Shown: positions 53,767 through 63,055, counted from the first letter of the stretch. The stretch is 64,000 nucleotides of DNA from Colimorpha sp045222295 (GCA_045222295.1 JBGUXP010000021.1:17383-81382), one strand, 5' to 3'. A program made the numbers and translations. The notes: generated by a model from the letters alone, not told the origin.

Positions 53767-54548
53767 TGTAATATCTGATTTACAATATTCTCAATGCCTT
53801 CGTTGTCTACGTCTGTAGTGACACGGTCGGCATGTTTTTTGACACTATCATCGGCATTTCCCATGGCCACTCCAATGCCCGCCCATTCGAGCATCTCAAT
53901 ATCGTTGGCACCATCACCGAAGGCGAGGGTCTCCTCTTGACGGATGCCGTAGTGGCGGCAGATGGCCTCCATGCCGTGTGCTTTGCTGTTTCCATTGGAT
54001 ACAATATCAGTGAAGTCGGGATGCCAACGAGGTAAGCGGCAGTGAGGGAGGAGTTCGCCTACCTGACCATCCATCTCGCCAGGCATGATAGCGATAATCT
54101 GGTAAGCTGTGAGGTTACGCATCTGCTCAATGTTTACCACGGGCGGCATCTCAAACTCCAATTGGTTGCGTAACTTCAATCCTATTTCGTTGGGTTGTGC
54201 AAGATACATTTCGTCCTTTGTGAAAACCATCGTACACAGATTTTTATCTGTTGCGATATCAAGCCATGCTTGATAGTCTCTTTCTCGAATCGGATTGGAG
54301 AATAGTGTCAATCGATTGGCATTGCTTTTGGGGTCGTCGACGAACACTAAAGCCCCGTTCATGGTGATTTTAGCTTCGAATGTGATGGGCATCTCGGGGA
54401 TAAGCACATCCGGACGACCTGTGGAAAGGAAGGTGTGCACACCGGCACGATGGAGACGGTCGAAGGCACGGATGGTGCCCTGGGAAACCCGGTGGGTGGT
54501 GAAGCTGAGGAGTGTCCCGTCTATATCAAAAAATGCTGCTTTAATCAT
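53763..54548 (-). CDS. Cof-type HAD phosphatase
   Basis: 261 residues. HAD superfamily, type IIB cap: nucleophile AAFFDIDGTLLSF (D8, D10), FLSTGRPDVLIPE, and C-terminal KAHGMEAICRHYGIRQEETLAFGDGANDIEMLEWAGIGVAMGNADDSVKKHADRVT. Substrates of this family are sugar phosphates or pyridoxal phosphate. Residues 36-60 contain no irregularity. Overlaps the small coiled-coil gene by 4 bp. Confidence 0.9.
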   Translation of the reverse strand: MIKAAFFDIDGTLLSFTTHRVSQGTIRAFDRLHRAGVHTFLSTGRPDVLIPEMPITFEAKITMNGALVFVDDPKSNANRLTLFSNPIRERDYQAWLDIATDKNLCTMVFTKDEMYLAQPNEIGLKLRNQLEFEMPPVVNIEQMRNLTAYQIIAIMPGEMDGQVGELLPHCRLPRWHPDFTDIVSNGNSKAHGMEAICRHYGIRQEETLAFGDGANDIEMLEWAGIGVAMGNADDSVKKHADRVTTDVDNEGIENIVNQILQ

Positions 54549-54555
54549 AAAACTC

Positions 54556-55455
54556 TTATCTATTATTTTTCTTCAGATGAGCTAGTTGCCAAGCGTTCCA
54601 AAGGTTCTGCCAGACACTGTAGAAAGCCATGAATACCGATGATAGTGGAGAATATAGGAAGGTGTTGACCATCCAGATGCCCATGGCGGAGTTCTTCTGT
54701 CCCATCATCTGTGCGCCACCGATAACGTCGTTGTGATACCGCCCGTATTTGCGTCCGAACCAGAACTGGAAAATGCAAAATAACAGCGACAAAGAACTTA
54801 GCCAGATGATGTTTGACCATTGTCCATTGCCTTGAGTCAAGATATAGTGGATGGTCTGTCCGAGGGTGAGTAGCAGTGCTATGGCCCAGATGTAGTAGCT
54901 CCAGTTGGTACGCTTCGCCAGCACGTCATTCACTTTGGGTAGCCATATTTGAAGTATCAGTGCCAGAAAGAATGGCAGCGCCAGTACGCTGCCGATTTTG
55001 GCCATCATCAGCATGTATGAGTTGTGTAGGGAGAGCTCGGGGTGGTCGCCGATGAGGGTGAAGACAACAGGTGTCACTACGGCCATGGAAATATTGCCCA
55101 CGATGGCGAAGGTGGTCACCCTCTCGCGGTTGGCCCCCAGCATGCAGGCTACCACTGTTGACGAGGCCGCTACGGGGGTGAGTGCTCCCATCATTACTCC
55201 TTCGGCAATAATTTTGTCAACACCGCAGAAGGTAAGTATTAGGAAGAGCCCCACGCCTACAACTATTTGATAGACAATCAGACCGAGGTCGAAAAGGGTG
55301 GGGCGTAGATGGCGTATGTCTACCGCTACGAAGGAGAGTAGTAGGATGGAAAAGATGAGTATGGGAACAAGGAATGAGAGGCTGACGCAGAGGTTGTGCA
55401 GTAGAAACCCAAGGACGATAGCTACAGGGAGTACGTATTGCTTGAAATTGGCCAT
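54556..55455 (-). CDS. BASS-type (bile acid:sodium symporter-like) transporter
   Basis: 299 residues with about ten membrane helices in two inverted halves; GVMMGALTPVAASSTVVACMLGANRERVTTFAIVGNISMAVVTPVVF resembles the crossed-helix P-x-A/S-x-x region of BASS and related transporters (TIGR-type YocS/ASBT fold). Substrate unknown. Sits in a compact minus-strand run, 7 bp from both neighbours. Confidence 0.75.
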   Translation of the reverse strand: MANFKQYVLPVAIVLGFLLHNLCVSLSFLVPILIFSILLLSFVAVDIRHLRPTLFDLGLIVYQIVVGVGLFLILTFCGVDKIIAEGVMMGALTPVAASSTVVACMLGANRERVTTFAIVGNISMAVVTPVVFTLIGDHPELSLHNSYMLMMAKIGSVLALPFFLALILQIWLPKVNDVLAKRTNWSYYIWAIALLLTLGQTIHYILTQGNGQWSNIIWLSSLSLLFCIFQFWFGRKYGRYHNDVIGGAQMMGQKNSAMGIWMVNTFLYSPLSSVFMAFYSVWQNLWNAWQLAHLKKNNR

Positions 55456-55461
55456 TTTGGG

Positions 55462-56280
55462 TCAGAGTCGGTTGATAATCTGGGAGAAAAGGCGGGTCAT
55501 GCTGTCGGCAGCCTGATCGGCGGCACGCACCACGTCATCGCCGTCGTTGAGGACACCATTGCCTAAATCATTCGACTGGTTGGTGATGACACTCATGCCG
55601 AAGACCTCCATGCCGCTATGGCGGGCCACGATGACTTCCGGTACGGTAGACATGCCGCATGCATCGGCTCCAAGGATACGGTACATGCGGTATTCGGCAG
55701 GGGTCTCGTATGAGGGGCCTGTACCTGCGGCGTAAACACCTTCGCGGAGGTTGAGGTTCAATTTTTTAGCCTCGTCAATGGCAATGGCTCTGATGCGACG
55801 GCTGTAAGCCTCCGTCATGTCGGGAAATCGGGGGCCGAACTCCTCTTTGTTGGGACCGATTAGGGGGTTGGGCATGAAGTTGATATGGTCGGTAATGACC
55901 ATAAGGTCGCCCACCTTGTAGTCGGGGTTGACAGCGCCGGCAGCATTGCTCACCAGCACCTGTTTGATTCCCATGCGGGCGAAGGCACGCATAGGGTAGG
56001 TGACCTCCTCCATGGTATAGCCTTCATAGTAATGAAATCGTCCCTGCATAGCCATGACGGTCGTTCCTCCAAGCGATCCAATGATGAGGTTGCCCTTGTG
56101 TCCGACGGCTGTGGTTGTTTTGAAGCCGGGTATTCCGGCATAAGGGATGACTAATGGGCTCTCTATCTTGTCAGCCAGTTTGCCAAGGCCGCTACCCAGT
56201 ACAACTGCGATTGAGGGCAGCGGGTGTCCGCTACATGCGATGATGTCGGTCAAGTATTGTGATGTCTTGTCGTAGTTCAT
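55462..56280 (-). CDS. punA: Purine-nucleoside phosphorylase
   Basis: 272 residues, trimeric class II PNP: IAVVLGSGLGKLADKIE, VGHKGNLIIGSLGG, MQGRFHYYEGYTMEEVTYPMRAF, LVSNAAGAVNPDYKVGDLMVITDHINFM, GPSYETPAEYRMYRILGADACGMSTVPEVIVARHSGMEVFGMSVITN. Phosphorolyses guanosine and inosine. Four-base overlap with the following gene at its start codon. Confidence 0.95.
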   Translation of the reverse strand: MNYDKTSQYLTDIIACSGHPLPSIAVVLGSGLGKLADKIESPLVIPYAGIPGFKTTTAVGHKGNLIIGSLGGTTVMAMQGRFHYYEGYTMEEVTYPMRAFARMGIKQVLVSNAAGAVNPDYKVGDLMVITDHINFMPNPLIGPNKEEFGPRFPDMTEAYSRRIRAIAIDEAKKLNLNLREGVYAAGTGPSYETPAEYRMYRILGADACGMSTVPEVIVARHSGMEVFGMSVITNQSNDLGNGVLNDGDDVVRAADQAADSMTRLFSQIINRL

Positions 56281-56828
56281 TGGTTCCCTTTAAGTTGTTC
56301 TATCTTTTTCAGTATCTCGGCGGCCTGCTCGTAGTTCTCCTGTTCCTCGCAGATGCGCAGCTCCTCTTCCAGTCGGGCAATATCCTGTTCGGGATTGTTT
56401 TTCCCAAAGAAGAAAGATTCGTTGTTCTCCATCTTTACGCCGGTCTCCTCCAGTACATCGTCGGACACCATGATGGGACAGTCGCAGAGCAGTGCCAAAG
56501 TGATGGCATCAGAAGTGCGGCTATCAAACTTCTTTTCGTTAAAGCCATCGGTCATGTGAACGGTGGCATAGAAGATTCCTTCTATCATCCTATCTACAGT
56601 TACTTCTTTGACTGTCAATCCGTAGTCATTTATAATATGAACCATTAGTTCATGAGTCATTGGGCGACGTGTCTGCACGGTTTCTTTTGCCAGCAGGATG
56701 CCTTGTGCCTCGTGAGCACCGATAAAAATGGGAATCTGAAGGCCGCTGTTGGGCTCACAGAGCATTAGTATATAGCTGTCGCTTTGCGACAGGCCACTCT
56801 GGATAGACAATGGGTAGACTTGTTTCAT
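56277..56828 (-). CDS. Bifunctional nuclease-domain (DUF151) protein with UvrB/UvrC motif
   Basis: 183 residues. DUF151 domain (about 1-130: LCEPNSGLQIPIFIGAHEAQGILLAKE, DSRTSDAITLALLCDCPIMVSDDVLEETGV) followed by a linker and a UVR motif (DIARLEEELRICEEQENYEQAAEILKKIEQL). The DUF151 fold was reported as a bifunctional nuclease in plants; its bacterial role is unclear. Stop and start overlaps with punA and rdgB (4 bp each). Confidence 0.88.
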   Translation of the reverse strand: MKQVYPLSIQSGLSQSDSYILMLCEPNSGLQIPIFIGAHEAQGILLAKETVQTRRPMTHELMVHIINDYGLTVKEVTVDRMIEGIFYATVHMTDGFNEKKFDSRTSDAITLALLCDCPIMVSDDVLEETGVKMENNESFFFGKNNPEQDIARLEEELRICEEQENYEQAAEILKKIEQLKGNQ

Positions 56829-57400
56829 TGTTCCAGATATTCTTTCAGTTTGGCTACGGCGAGGCCGCGGTGGCTGATGCTGTTTTTTACCTCCAAGGGC
56901 ATTTCGGCGAAACTTACGGCGAAGTGGTCAGGCATGAAGATGGGGTCATAGCCGAAACCTTCAGCACCATGACGTTCGGTGAGTATCTGTCCGTCGACAC
57001 GGCCTTCAAAGAATCGCTCCTTGCCATTCTCTATCAAGCAGATGACAGTGCGGAAGTCCGCGCGGCGGTCGGTTTTGCCGTCCATGGATGTCAGCATCTT
57101 GTTGATGTTATCGTCGAAGGAGCAGTGTTCGCCAGCATAACGAGCAGAATAGACACCCGGTGCACCACCGAGAGCATCAACCTCGAGTCCCGTATCATCA
57201 GCGAAGCAGTCGGTGTGGGTTCTTTGCCATACCCACTGAGCCTTTTGTAAAGCGTTGCCCTGCAGAGTGTCGGCAGTCTCGGGAATCTCTCCCGAGAGTC
57301 CTGCTTCGGCAAGACTCACCACCTCCACATGCCCATCCAATGCAGCACGCACTTCTTGGACCTTGTGTTTATTATTGGTCGCAAAAATCAGTCGTTTCAT
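56825..57400 (-). CDS. rdgB: Non-canonical purine NTP pyrophosphatase (RdgB/HAM1)
   Basis: 191 residues. LIFATNNKHKVQEVRAAL, CFADDTGLEVDALGGAPGVYSARYAGE, and EGFGYDPIFMPDHFAVSFAEMPLEVKNSISHRGLA define the ITPase/HAM1 family, which hydrolyses dITP, XTP and similar nucleotides. The neighbouring purine nucleoside phosphorylase suggests a purine-salvage context. Confidence 0.94.
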   Translation of the reverse strand: MKRLIFATNNKHKVQEVRAALDGHVEVVSLAEAGLSGEIPETADTLQGNALQKAQWVWQRTHTDCFADDTGLEVDALGGAPGVYSARYAGEHCSFDDNINKMLTSMDGKTDRRADFRTVICLIENGKERFFEGRVDGQILTERHGAEGFGYDPIFMPDHFAVSFAEMPLEVKNSISHRGLAVAKLKEYLEQ

Positions 57401-57413
57401 ATTGTATTTGTTT

Positions 57414-59567
57414 TTAGTCGAAGAAATTCCATGTCATACCCCAGAAGAGACCAAAGCGGTTGCCGGGGTAGTGAGGGAGTAGGAAGTATTGAGGGTGGCT
57501 CTCCCAGAGTGCGTTAATGTGGCCGCCCTTGAGATAGATGCTGGCACGTTTGATTTGCAAGTTGATGAATGCATCGGCCCAAATGTAGTCTCCGACTTTG
57601 TTGTTCTGCATGTAAAAGAGTCCTGTAGCGGGGTCGTAGGCGTCGGCAGCGAAGCTCGAGAAATAACGTATGTCAGCACCGATTTGGAGACGTAAGGCGT
57701 TGCGGAACAGGGAGAAATCGGCGTAGACAGAGTTCTTGCTGGCCAATAGAGGGACATCCATCTGCACCTTGTCGGTGGAGTGCTGTAGAATTTGTTGCAT
57801 GTCGATATGGAACCATCGCCATTGCATTTGCATGGTCAATGCCGCTTGATAAAGCCATAGGTCATTGTTTCCCTCTACTACAGATAGGGTGGAATCGTAC
57901 CATAAGTTGTGGCTCATGTGCGAAGCTCTGGCACTCAGGTTTATATGGCGGAAAAATCCGCTGTCGCTTTGGTGCTGTATGAGCGCTTCGAAACATTGCG
58001 CCTGGATAGCTTTGATGGAATAGCTCGAGGCATGCAACATCCTCATTTCTGGCATCTTGCTCTGTAATGCTGCACTCAATTCCATCGTGTTGTTCCCTGT
58101 GCTATCGAAAGGAATGCTCAGTGAAGCCTGGGAGTGAAAGTCGGGCTCGGTGATAGAGGAATTCAGGCCAAGAAGAGTGTTGTCGAGTTCTGCTTCGCCA
58201 CGGAGGGTGACTGCCCAAAGCCGAAGAGCTATCTTGGCAAAGGGATTGATGGCAACTGAGGTAAGCAGGGTGTCGGGAGCCGAGGCGGTGTCTTTCGGCA
58301 CGATGGCATTTAGTCGCCGCGCGGTGGCACCAAGGGTAATTTTCAATGGGTTGCGCCAGCGATAGTCTGGATAGGCATCGTTGGTCCAGAAAAGGGTTGC
58401 ACTGGTGTTGCTCCAAAGGATAGAGTCGCTATAGTTTGTCAGGTAGGCAGCTCGTTTCCAGCGGCTATAGTCCAACTCGACACCCAGCACACCGGCATTG
58501 ACGACATGATGCTTGCCCACTTGTAGCGTGTCAGTGACCACCAATGTGTCCATGATGAGGCGGACGCTGTCGGCACTGACGGTATCATGCCGAATTACCA
58601 GCGAGTCTCGCTCGCGATAGCGTTCCACCTGCCTCACTAAGTTGTAGGTAGTATGCAGGAAAGCGTCATGGTGAAGATTTTTAGATGCTGAGTTATAAAG
58701 TTTTACAGGAAGACCGTTTAGGTTGCTTGATGAGCTAGAGGTAAAGAGGCTGTCATTGCTCAAACCGCCGTTCTCGTCGGTGGTCATCGATTGCCAGATG
58801 AAGCCTGCCCGTACTTGCAAACGAGAGTCGCGGGAGAAAAAGTTGGTGGTGGCATCGAGGTAGTGGTTTTTGGCACCTGAACCGGAAAGATTTCCCTCTG
58901 GGCAGATGAGTCGGTAGTCGAACGAAACGTTCCATCCCGGGATGATGTTCTGCGTGTGTGCCACTCGCACCAAGTAATCTTTTTTCAGAGAGTTGTTGTA
59001 CGACAGCACAGTATAGGGAGTCATCGTCTGGTAGAATCGGATGTTTCCCGGCGTTTTGAGGTAGCCGTCATTTCCATCGGATTGGAGGTTGTATACCAGA
59101 CCGTCAGCCACTTTGGGAATAATGCTCCAATGGGGGTGTCCGATGGTGCCTTGTCCAAGGAAGAAGTCTCCGTTGAAACCATCCAGTGGGTCGTTGAACT
59201 GTGCTCCTGTCGGGTCGAGGGTGGGATTCCACAATTCGTCAATCTTCACGCTAAGAGGTGTATGGTGGAAGAAAAACACTTTTTTCCGCAGCACCGAGTC
59301 GGGTGTCTCCTTGACATAGACAAGTCCTTTGGTGGCTGATGTGTCAGTCTGACTACTGTCGGTGGATGTGGTAAGACTGCGGTTCTGGTTGTTTTGTTGA
59401 GTACTTAGGCCTGAGGTTGAACGAAATTTGCCGAAATCGCGTGATGTAGAGATGTCGGTCTTTCTGATTTGAGCATGAGCGGAGTTGAAAGAGGAAAGAG
59501 GAATGTGGAATACGATGCTGACAGATAACAGCATCAACACTTTCCATACTTTTCTTCTCACTATCAT
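57414..59567 (-). CDS. Putative outer-membrane porin
   Basis: 717 residues from MIVRRKVWKVLMLLSVSIVFHIPLSSFNSAHAQ, a signal peptide of about 33 residues; an upstream opening to 59666 lies inside trxB's end and is not used. The mature protein is a series of beta strands (YTVLSYNNSLKKDYLVRVAHTQNIIPGWNVSFDYRLI, RLQVRAGFIWQSM) ending WGMTWNFFD with C-terminal aromatic residue as in outer-membrane barrels. It fits the large Bacteroidota 'putative porin' family of unknown substrate. A central LNSDSVSA... region has many low-complexity serine codons but no repeat. Confidence 0.78.
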   Translation of the reverse strand: MIVRRKVWKVLMLLSVSIVFHIPLSSFNSAHAQIRKTDISTSRDFGKFRSTSGLSTQQNNQNRSLTTSTDSSQTDTSATKGLVYVKETPDSVLRKKVFFFHHTPLSVKIDELWNPTLDPTGAQFNDPLDGFNGDFFLGQGTIGHPHWSIIPKVADGLVYNLQSDGNDGYLKTPGNIRFYQTMTPYTVLSYNNSLKKDYLVRVAHTQNIIPGWNVSFDYRLICPEGNLSGSGAKNHYLDATTNFFSRDSRLQVRAGFIWQSMTTDENGGLSNDSLFTSSSSSNLNGLPVKLYNSASKNLHHDAFLHTTYNLVRQVERYRERDSLVIRHDTVSADSVRLIMDTLVVTDTLQVGKHHVVNAGVLGVELDYSRWKRAAYLTNYSDSILWSNTSATLFWTNDAYPDYRWRNPLKITLGATARRLNAIVPKDTASAPDTLLTSVAINPFAKIALRLWAVTLRGEAELDNTLLGLNSSITEPDFHSQASLSIPFDSTGNNTMELSAALQSKMPEMRMLHASSYSIKAIQAQCFEALIQHQSDSGFFRHINLSARASHMSHNLWYDSTLSVVEGNNDLWLYQAALTMQMQWRWFHIDMQQILQHSTDKVQMDVPLLASKNSVYADFSLFRNALRLQIGADIRYFSSFAADAYDPATGLFYMQNNKVGDYIWADAFINLQIKRASIYLKGGHINALWESHPQYFLLPHYPGNRFGLFWGMTWNFFD

Positions 59568-59575
59568 TATCCTTG

Positions 59576-60505
59576 TTAGTTGTTTTGTAGGAATCGTTCC
59601 ACATCCATGGCGGCCACACATCCTTTGCCGGCAGCCACGATGGCTTGGCGGTAGTTGGGGTCGCATACGTCTCCGGCGGCGAAGACACCGGGGATGCTGG
59701 TGGCACTCGAAGGATTCTGTACCTTGATGTAGCCCTGCTCATCGAGTTCCACTTGTCCGCCGAGGAAGTCGGTGTTGGGCTTATGGCCGATGGCCACGAA
59801 GACTCCCGTCACTTCCTTTTCGCTCTTGGCACCCGTCTTGGTGTCTTCCAGTTCGATGCCGGTGACACCGTCCATGTCGTTGCCGAGGATGCGGCTGGGA
59901 CGTGAGTTCCAGCACATCTCAATCTTGGGGTTGGTGAGCACGCGGTGCTGCATTGCCTTCGATGCGCGCAACTCGTCGCGGCGGTGTACCAGATAGACCT
60001 TCGAGCATAGTCCACTGAGGTAGTTAGCCTCCTCGCAAGCTGTGTCGCCGCCGCCGATAACGGCCACCACTTGGTTCTTGTAGAAGTAACCGTCGCAGGT
60101 GGCACAGGCCGATACGCCCTGACCGTAGAACTGTTTCTCGCTCTCGAGGCCAATCCATTTGGCACTGGCGCCGGTGGCGATGACTACGGTTTCGGCTTCA
60201 ATCTCCACGCCGTGGTCGTCTTTGGCGTGGAAGGGACGCTTGCTGAGATCAATCTCTCTGATATATCCGCTGCGCACATCGGTACCGAAACGCATGGCCT
60301 GTTTCTTAAGATCTTCCATCATGGCAGTGCCACTGATGCCCTCGGGGTAGCCTGGGAAGTTCTCAATCTCGGTGGTGATGGTCAGCTGGCCGCCAGGTTG
60401 TTCTCCTTCGTAAAGGATGGGTTTCAGGTCGGCGCGACCAGTGTAGATGCCGGTAGTGTAGCCCGCGGGACCGGAGCCGATGATCAAACAGCGTGTCTTT
60501 TCCAT
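59576..60505 (-). CDS. trxB: Thioredoxin reductase
   Basis: 309 residues. FAD loop CLIIGSGPAGYTTGIYTGRADLKPILYEG, redox-active C134-A-T-C137 in VSACATCDGYFYKNQ, NADPH loop VVAVIGGGDTACEEANYLS, HRRDELRASKAMQHR, and C-terminal GVFAAGDVCDPNYRQAIVAAGKGCVAAMDVERFL. Reduces thioredoxin with NADPH. Lies 8 bp upstream of the porin gene on the same strand. Confidence 0.96.
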   Translation of the reverse strand: MEKTRCLIIGSGPAGYTTGIYTGRADLKPILYEGEQPGGQLTITTEIENFPGYPEGISGTAMMEDLKKQAMRFGTDVRSGYIREIDLSKRPFHAKDDHGVEIEAETVVIATGASAKWIGLESEKQFYGQGVSACATCDGYFYKNQVVAVIGGGDTACEEANYLSGLCSKVYLVHRRDELRASKAMQHRVLTNPKIEMCWNSRPSRILGNDMDGVTGIELEDTKTGAKSEKEVTGVFVAIGHKPNTDFLGGQVELDEQGYIKVQNPSSATSIPGVFAAGDVCDPNYRQAIVAAGKGCVAAMDVERFLQNN

Positions 60506-60521
60506 TTTATTCTTTCAGGTT

Positions 60522-61550
60522 TTATTTGTTATTCTTACGTTTCTTGAGGCTAAAGTAGGTCATGTATCCGGCACCCACAGCCAGCACAGTGGCCTGTTGA
60601 GAGCCCCAGAGCAGCCATCCGCAGGCTGTGCCTACCTCCATGCTGATGCCGTAGATGTCGGTCAAACCCATCATCACCAGGGCAGGGTAGACGCCAATGC
60701 CACCTTGCGAGAAAGTCATGCCTACCGATCCGAAGAGGTAGACCACAAAAGCTGCCCGCAACCCCAGCCACGACGTCTCGCCGAAGGCGTGGAAGATGAT
60801 AAGACCTCCAAGGATATATAGCATGTAGATGGCAACGCTGTAAAGGAGGAAGAGCAGTGTGTTGCGCCATCCCATGTGGAAGACACTCTTCACGCCGTCG
60901 ACCATGCCTAGCACTAAGTTGTTGATTTTGTTAAACAGTCCTATGTGCAGCAGCTTCTTCCAAAAGAATCTGTAGAATAGAAATGCTGCAATGGCCAGCG
61001 CTGCCAGCGTGCCGACTATCATCGCCATGTTGGGAAGGCTCTCGAATTTCTCCGACAGCGAGTTGTAGAGCCAGTCTTTGGCCTGGCCGAACATTACCAG
61101 CAGGCCGATGACCACGATGAGCGCGAAAGCCAGCAGGTCGATGATGCGTTCTGTCACCACGGTGCCGAGCGATTTCTCCACCGGGATGTTCTCGCTGGTG
61201 CGCAGTGTGGCGCAGCGCATTACTTCGCCTGCACGCGGAAAGGCCAGATTGCCCATGTAGGCGATGATGACCGATCCGAAAGTGTTGTTCAGCTTCGGTT
61301 GGTAACCTATGGGCTTGAACAGCAGTTGCCAGCGCAGTGCTCTGACCAGATGGCTCAACAGGCTGCACAGCACGCAGGCTATCACCCACCAGTAGTCGGC
61401 CTCGCGGAACGACTGCCAGATGGCGGCCTTCTGTTCTCCATCGAGCTTTAGCAAAAACCAGTAGATGAAGAAAAAGCCGATACCGAGGAAGACTATCATT
61501 CTCAGTACATCTTTCCATCTACTGCCCTTTGCCAACTGCTTTTCGCTCAT
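60522..61550 (-). CDS. LPG synthetase/flippase-like membrane protein (UPF0104)
   Basis: 342 residues from MSEKQLAKGSRWKDVLRM; the longer frame to 61589 lies in panD. Eight membrane helices; YWWVIACVLCSLLSHLVRALRWQLLFKPIGYQPKLNNTFGSVIIAYMGNLAFPRAGEVMRCATLRTSENIPVEKSLGTVVTERIIDLLAFALI is the family signature (R-W-x-x-L and E-R). Related proteins flip lysyl-phosphatidylglycerol or modify phospholipids; here without the synthetase domain. Overlaps panD by 4 bp. Confidence 0.85.
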   Translation of the reverse strand: MSEKQLAKGSRWKDVLRMIVFLGIGFFFIYWFLLKLDGEQKAAIWQSFREADYWWVIACVLCSLLSHLVRALRWQLLFKPIGYQPKLNNTFGSVIIAYMGNLAFPRAGEVMRCATLRTSENIPVEKSLGTVVTERIIDLLAFALIVVIGLLVMFGQAKDWLYNSLSEKFESLPNMAMIVGTLAALAIAAFLFYRFFWKKLLHIGLFNKINNLVLGMVDGVKSVFHMGWRNTLLFLLYSVAIYMLYILGGLIIFHAFGETSWLGLRAAFVVYLFGSVGMTFSQGGIGVYPALVMMGLTDIYGISMEVGTACGWLLWGSQQATVLAVGAGYMTYFSLKKRKNNK

Positions 61551-61888
61551 ATCTTGTTGTTTTTCGGAAATATCACCGTGGGATGCCATTGCTTGGCCTC
61601 CTCAAAGTCCATCTGGGCGTAGGCGGCGATAATGAGCAGGTCGCCAACATGAGCCTTGTGGGCAGCGGCACCGTTGATGCCGATAACGCCTGATCCGCGC
61701 TCGCCGCGAATGGCATAGGTGGCGAAACGCTCGCCATTGGTGATGTTATAAATTTCCACCTTCTCGTTCTCGATGATGCCGCTGGCCTCCAGCAGTGCCT
61801 CATCGATGGTGATGCTGCCGATGTAGTCCAGGTCGGCCTCGGTCACCGTCACACGGTGGATTTTCGATTTTAATACTTCTATAAGCAT
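61547..61888 (-). CDS. panD: Aspartate 1-decarboxylase
   Basis: 113 residues. Pyruvoyl enzyme that makes beta-alanine for pantothenate. The proenzyme self-cleaves at G24-S25 in ADLDYIGSITIDEALLEAS; GINGAAAHKAHVGDLLIIAAYAQM completes the fold. The initiation codon gives MLIEVLKSKIHRVTVT, as usual. Confidence 0.96.
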   Translation of the reverse strand: MLIEVLKSKIHRVTVTEADLDYIGSITIDEALLEASGIIENEKVEIYNITNGERFATYAIRGERGSGVIGINGAAAHKAHVGDLLIIAAYAQMDFEEAKQWHPTVIFPKNNKI

Positions 61889-61913
61889 TTTAATACTTAA
61901 CTAAACTCTTAAC

Positions 61914-62420
61914 TTAGAATAATATCCAGTACAGCAGCAGACACACCACCATGGTGTATAGCATGATGCGGCTGGCAGGCACCGGTTTCATATAGTCTTT
62001 ATCAGTGATGTCGAAGCGGCGCTTGATTTTGGTGCTGCGCTTCTTGAAGGTGGCCAAGTGTTCGCCTGTACTTTCTGTGGTGCTTTCGGTTGTGGTGGCG
62101 AAACGAGGCTGGTAGTTGAAGGTGGGCATCTCGCGTTTGCGGAACATGTCCTTCCAAGTTAGCCCGTGGCGTTTCTCCTCACGGTCCATCTCGCGCACGC
62201 GGCGCTGGAAGTAGGCTAGCTCGTTGTCCGACATGTCTGACAGGTTCTCCCCGTCCGACTGGTCCGACTCGGCAACCTCATTCTCCATCTTTCGTGTCTC
62301 CTCGAGTTTCCGTTCCAGGGCATACTTGGCCTTCAGCGCCTCCCACTTCTCCTTCTCGGGGTCGTAGAAGCGCGGCTGGTAGCGGAACTGGCGCGGCTTG
62401 GGGGTGTAGAACATTGGCAT
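61914..62420 (-). CDS. Hypothetical tail-anchored protein
   Basis: 168 residues. N terminus with duplicated RQFRYQPRF...PTFNYQPRF motifs (9-16 and 99-106), a charged helical region (WEALKAKYALERKLEETRKMENEVAE), and one C-terminal membrane helix (ASRIMLYTMVVCLLLYWILF). The acidic segment SDQSDGENLSDMSDNE (52-67) is encoded by TCCGA-type words 9 bp apart (62227-62267). Appears limited to Bacteroidales; function unknown. Confidence 0.55.
   Translation of the reverse strand: MPMFYTPKPRQFRYQPRFYDPEKEKWEALKAKYALERKLEETRKMENEVAESDQSDGENLSDMSDNELAYFQRRVREMDREEKRHGLTWKDMFRKREMPTFNYQPRFATTTESTTESTGEHLATFKKRSTKIKRRFDITDKDYMKPVPASRIMLYTMVVCLLLYWILF
62227..62267. repeat. TCCGA nonamer-period repeat in the tail-anchored protein gene
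   Basis: TCCGA at 62227, TCTGA at 62236, TCCGA at 62254 and 62263 (the 62245 unit is degenerate), 9 bp apart. Encodes the QSD-GEN-LSD-MSD acidic linker on the minus strand. Confidence 0.7.
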
Positions 62421-62457
62421 GGCAATGGGTCGGCTTGGCCGGCAACAATAAAATTTA

Positions 62458-62991
62458 TTACTCGCTGATTACGTGGTCCATCTTAACGTCGAAAGGCTCG
62501 GTGGGGATGGTGTCGAGCATCTGGAAGTCGAAAGCCACGCCCACCTTCAGGGCGTTGGGGGTGCTCTTCAGCAGGCGGTCGTAAAAGCCGCGGCCGCGAC
62601 CCATGCGGTTGCACTGGCGGTCGAAAGCTACGCCTGGCACGATGATAAGCTCCACTTTGTCAAGGTCTTTATACTCCTCGCCAGTAGGCTCCCCGATGCC
62701 AAACTGCTCTCCGGCCACCATGCACTCGGGACCCGTGTATTGGCGCAGGCGCAGGTCGTCGCCGTCCACGCAGGGCAGCAGCAACACCTTGTCCTTGTAC
62801 CACTTGCCGACGAATGCATGCGTCTGCACTTCGTCGGCCATCGACCAGTACAGCAACACCACCCGCGCCTGTTGGAACTCGGGTAGCGCCTCGACCTTGC
62901 GCATGATGCCTGCGCTCCGCCGGAGTTTCTCCTCCAGCGGCACCGCACGCTTCAACTCGCGTATCATCTTTCTGACCTCAGCCTTTTCCAT
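62458..62991 (-). CDS. 5-formyltetrahydrofolate cyclo-ligase
   Basis: 177 residues from MEKAEVRKMIRELKRAV. VVLLYWSMADEVQTH, VELIIVPGVAFDRQCNRMGRGRGFYDRLL (the GRGxGFYDR ATP and phosphate loop), VGVAFDFQMLDTIPTEPFDVKMDHVISE. Regenerates 5,10-methenyl-THF from 5-formyl-THF. A (AACCTATC)7 repeat begins 2 bp before the start codon and fills the gap to the upstream gene. Confidence 0.92.
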   Translation of the reverse strand: MEKAEVRKMIRELKRAVPLEEKLRRSAGIMRKVEALPEFQQARVVLLYWSMADEVQTHAFVGKWYKDKVLLLPCVDGDDLRLRQYTGPECMVAGEQFGIGEPTGEEYKDLDKVELIIVPGVAFDRQCNRMGRGRGFYDRLLKSTPNALKVGVAFDFQMLDTIPTEPFDVKMDHVISE

Positions 62992-62993
62992 AA

Positions 62994-63049
62994 AACCTAT
63001 CAACCTATCAACCTATCAACTTATCAACTTATCAACCTATCAACCTACC
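62994..63049. repeat. Octanucleotide tandem repeat (AACCTATC)7
   Basis: Seven 8-bp units with minor changes (AACTTATC twice, AACCTACC last), filling the 5' gap of the cyclo-ligase gene. Copy-number change could alter its expression. Confidence 0.9.
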
Positions 63050-63055
63050 AACCCC

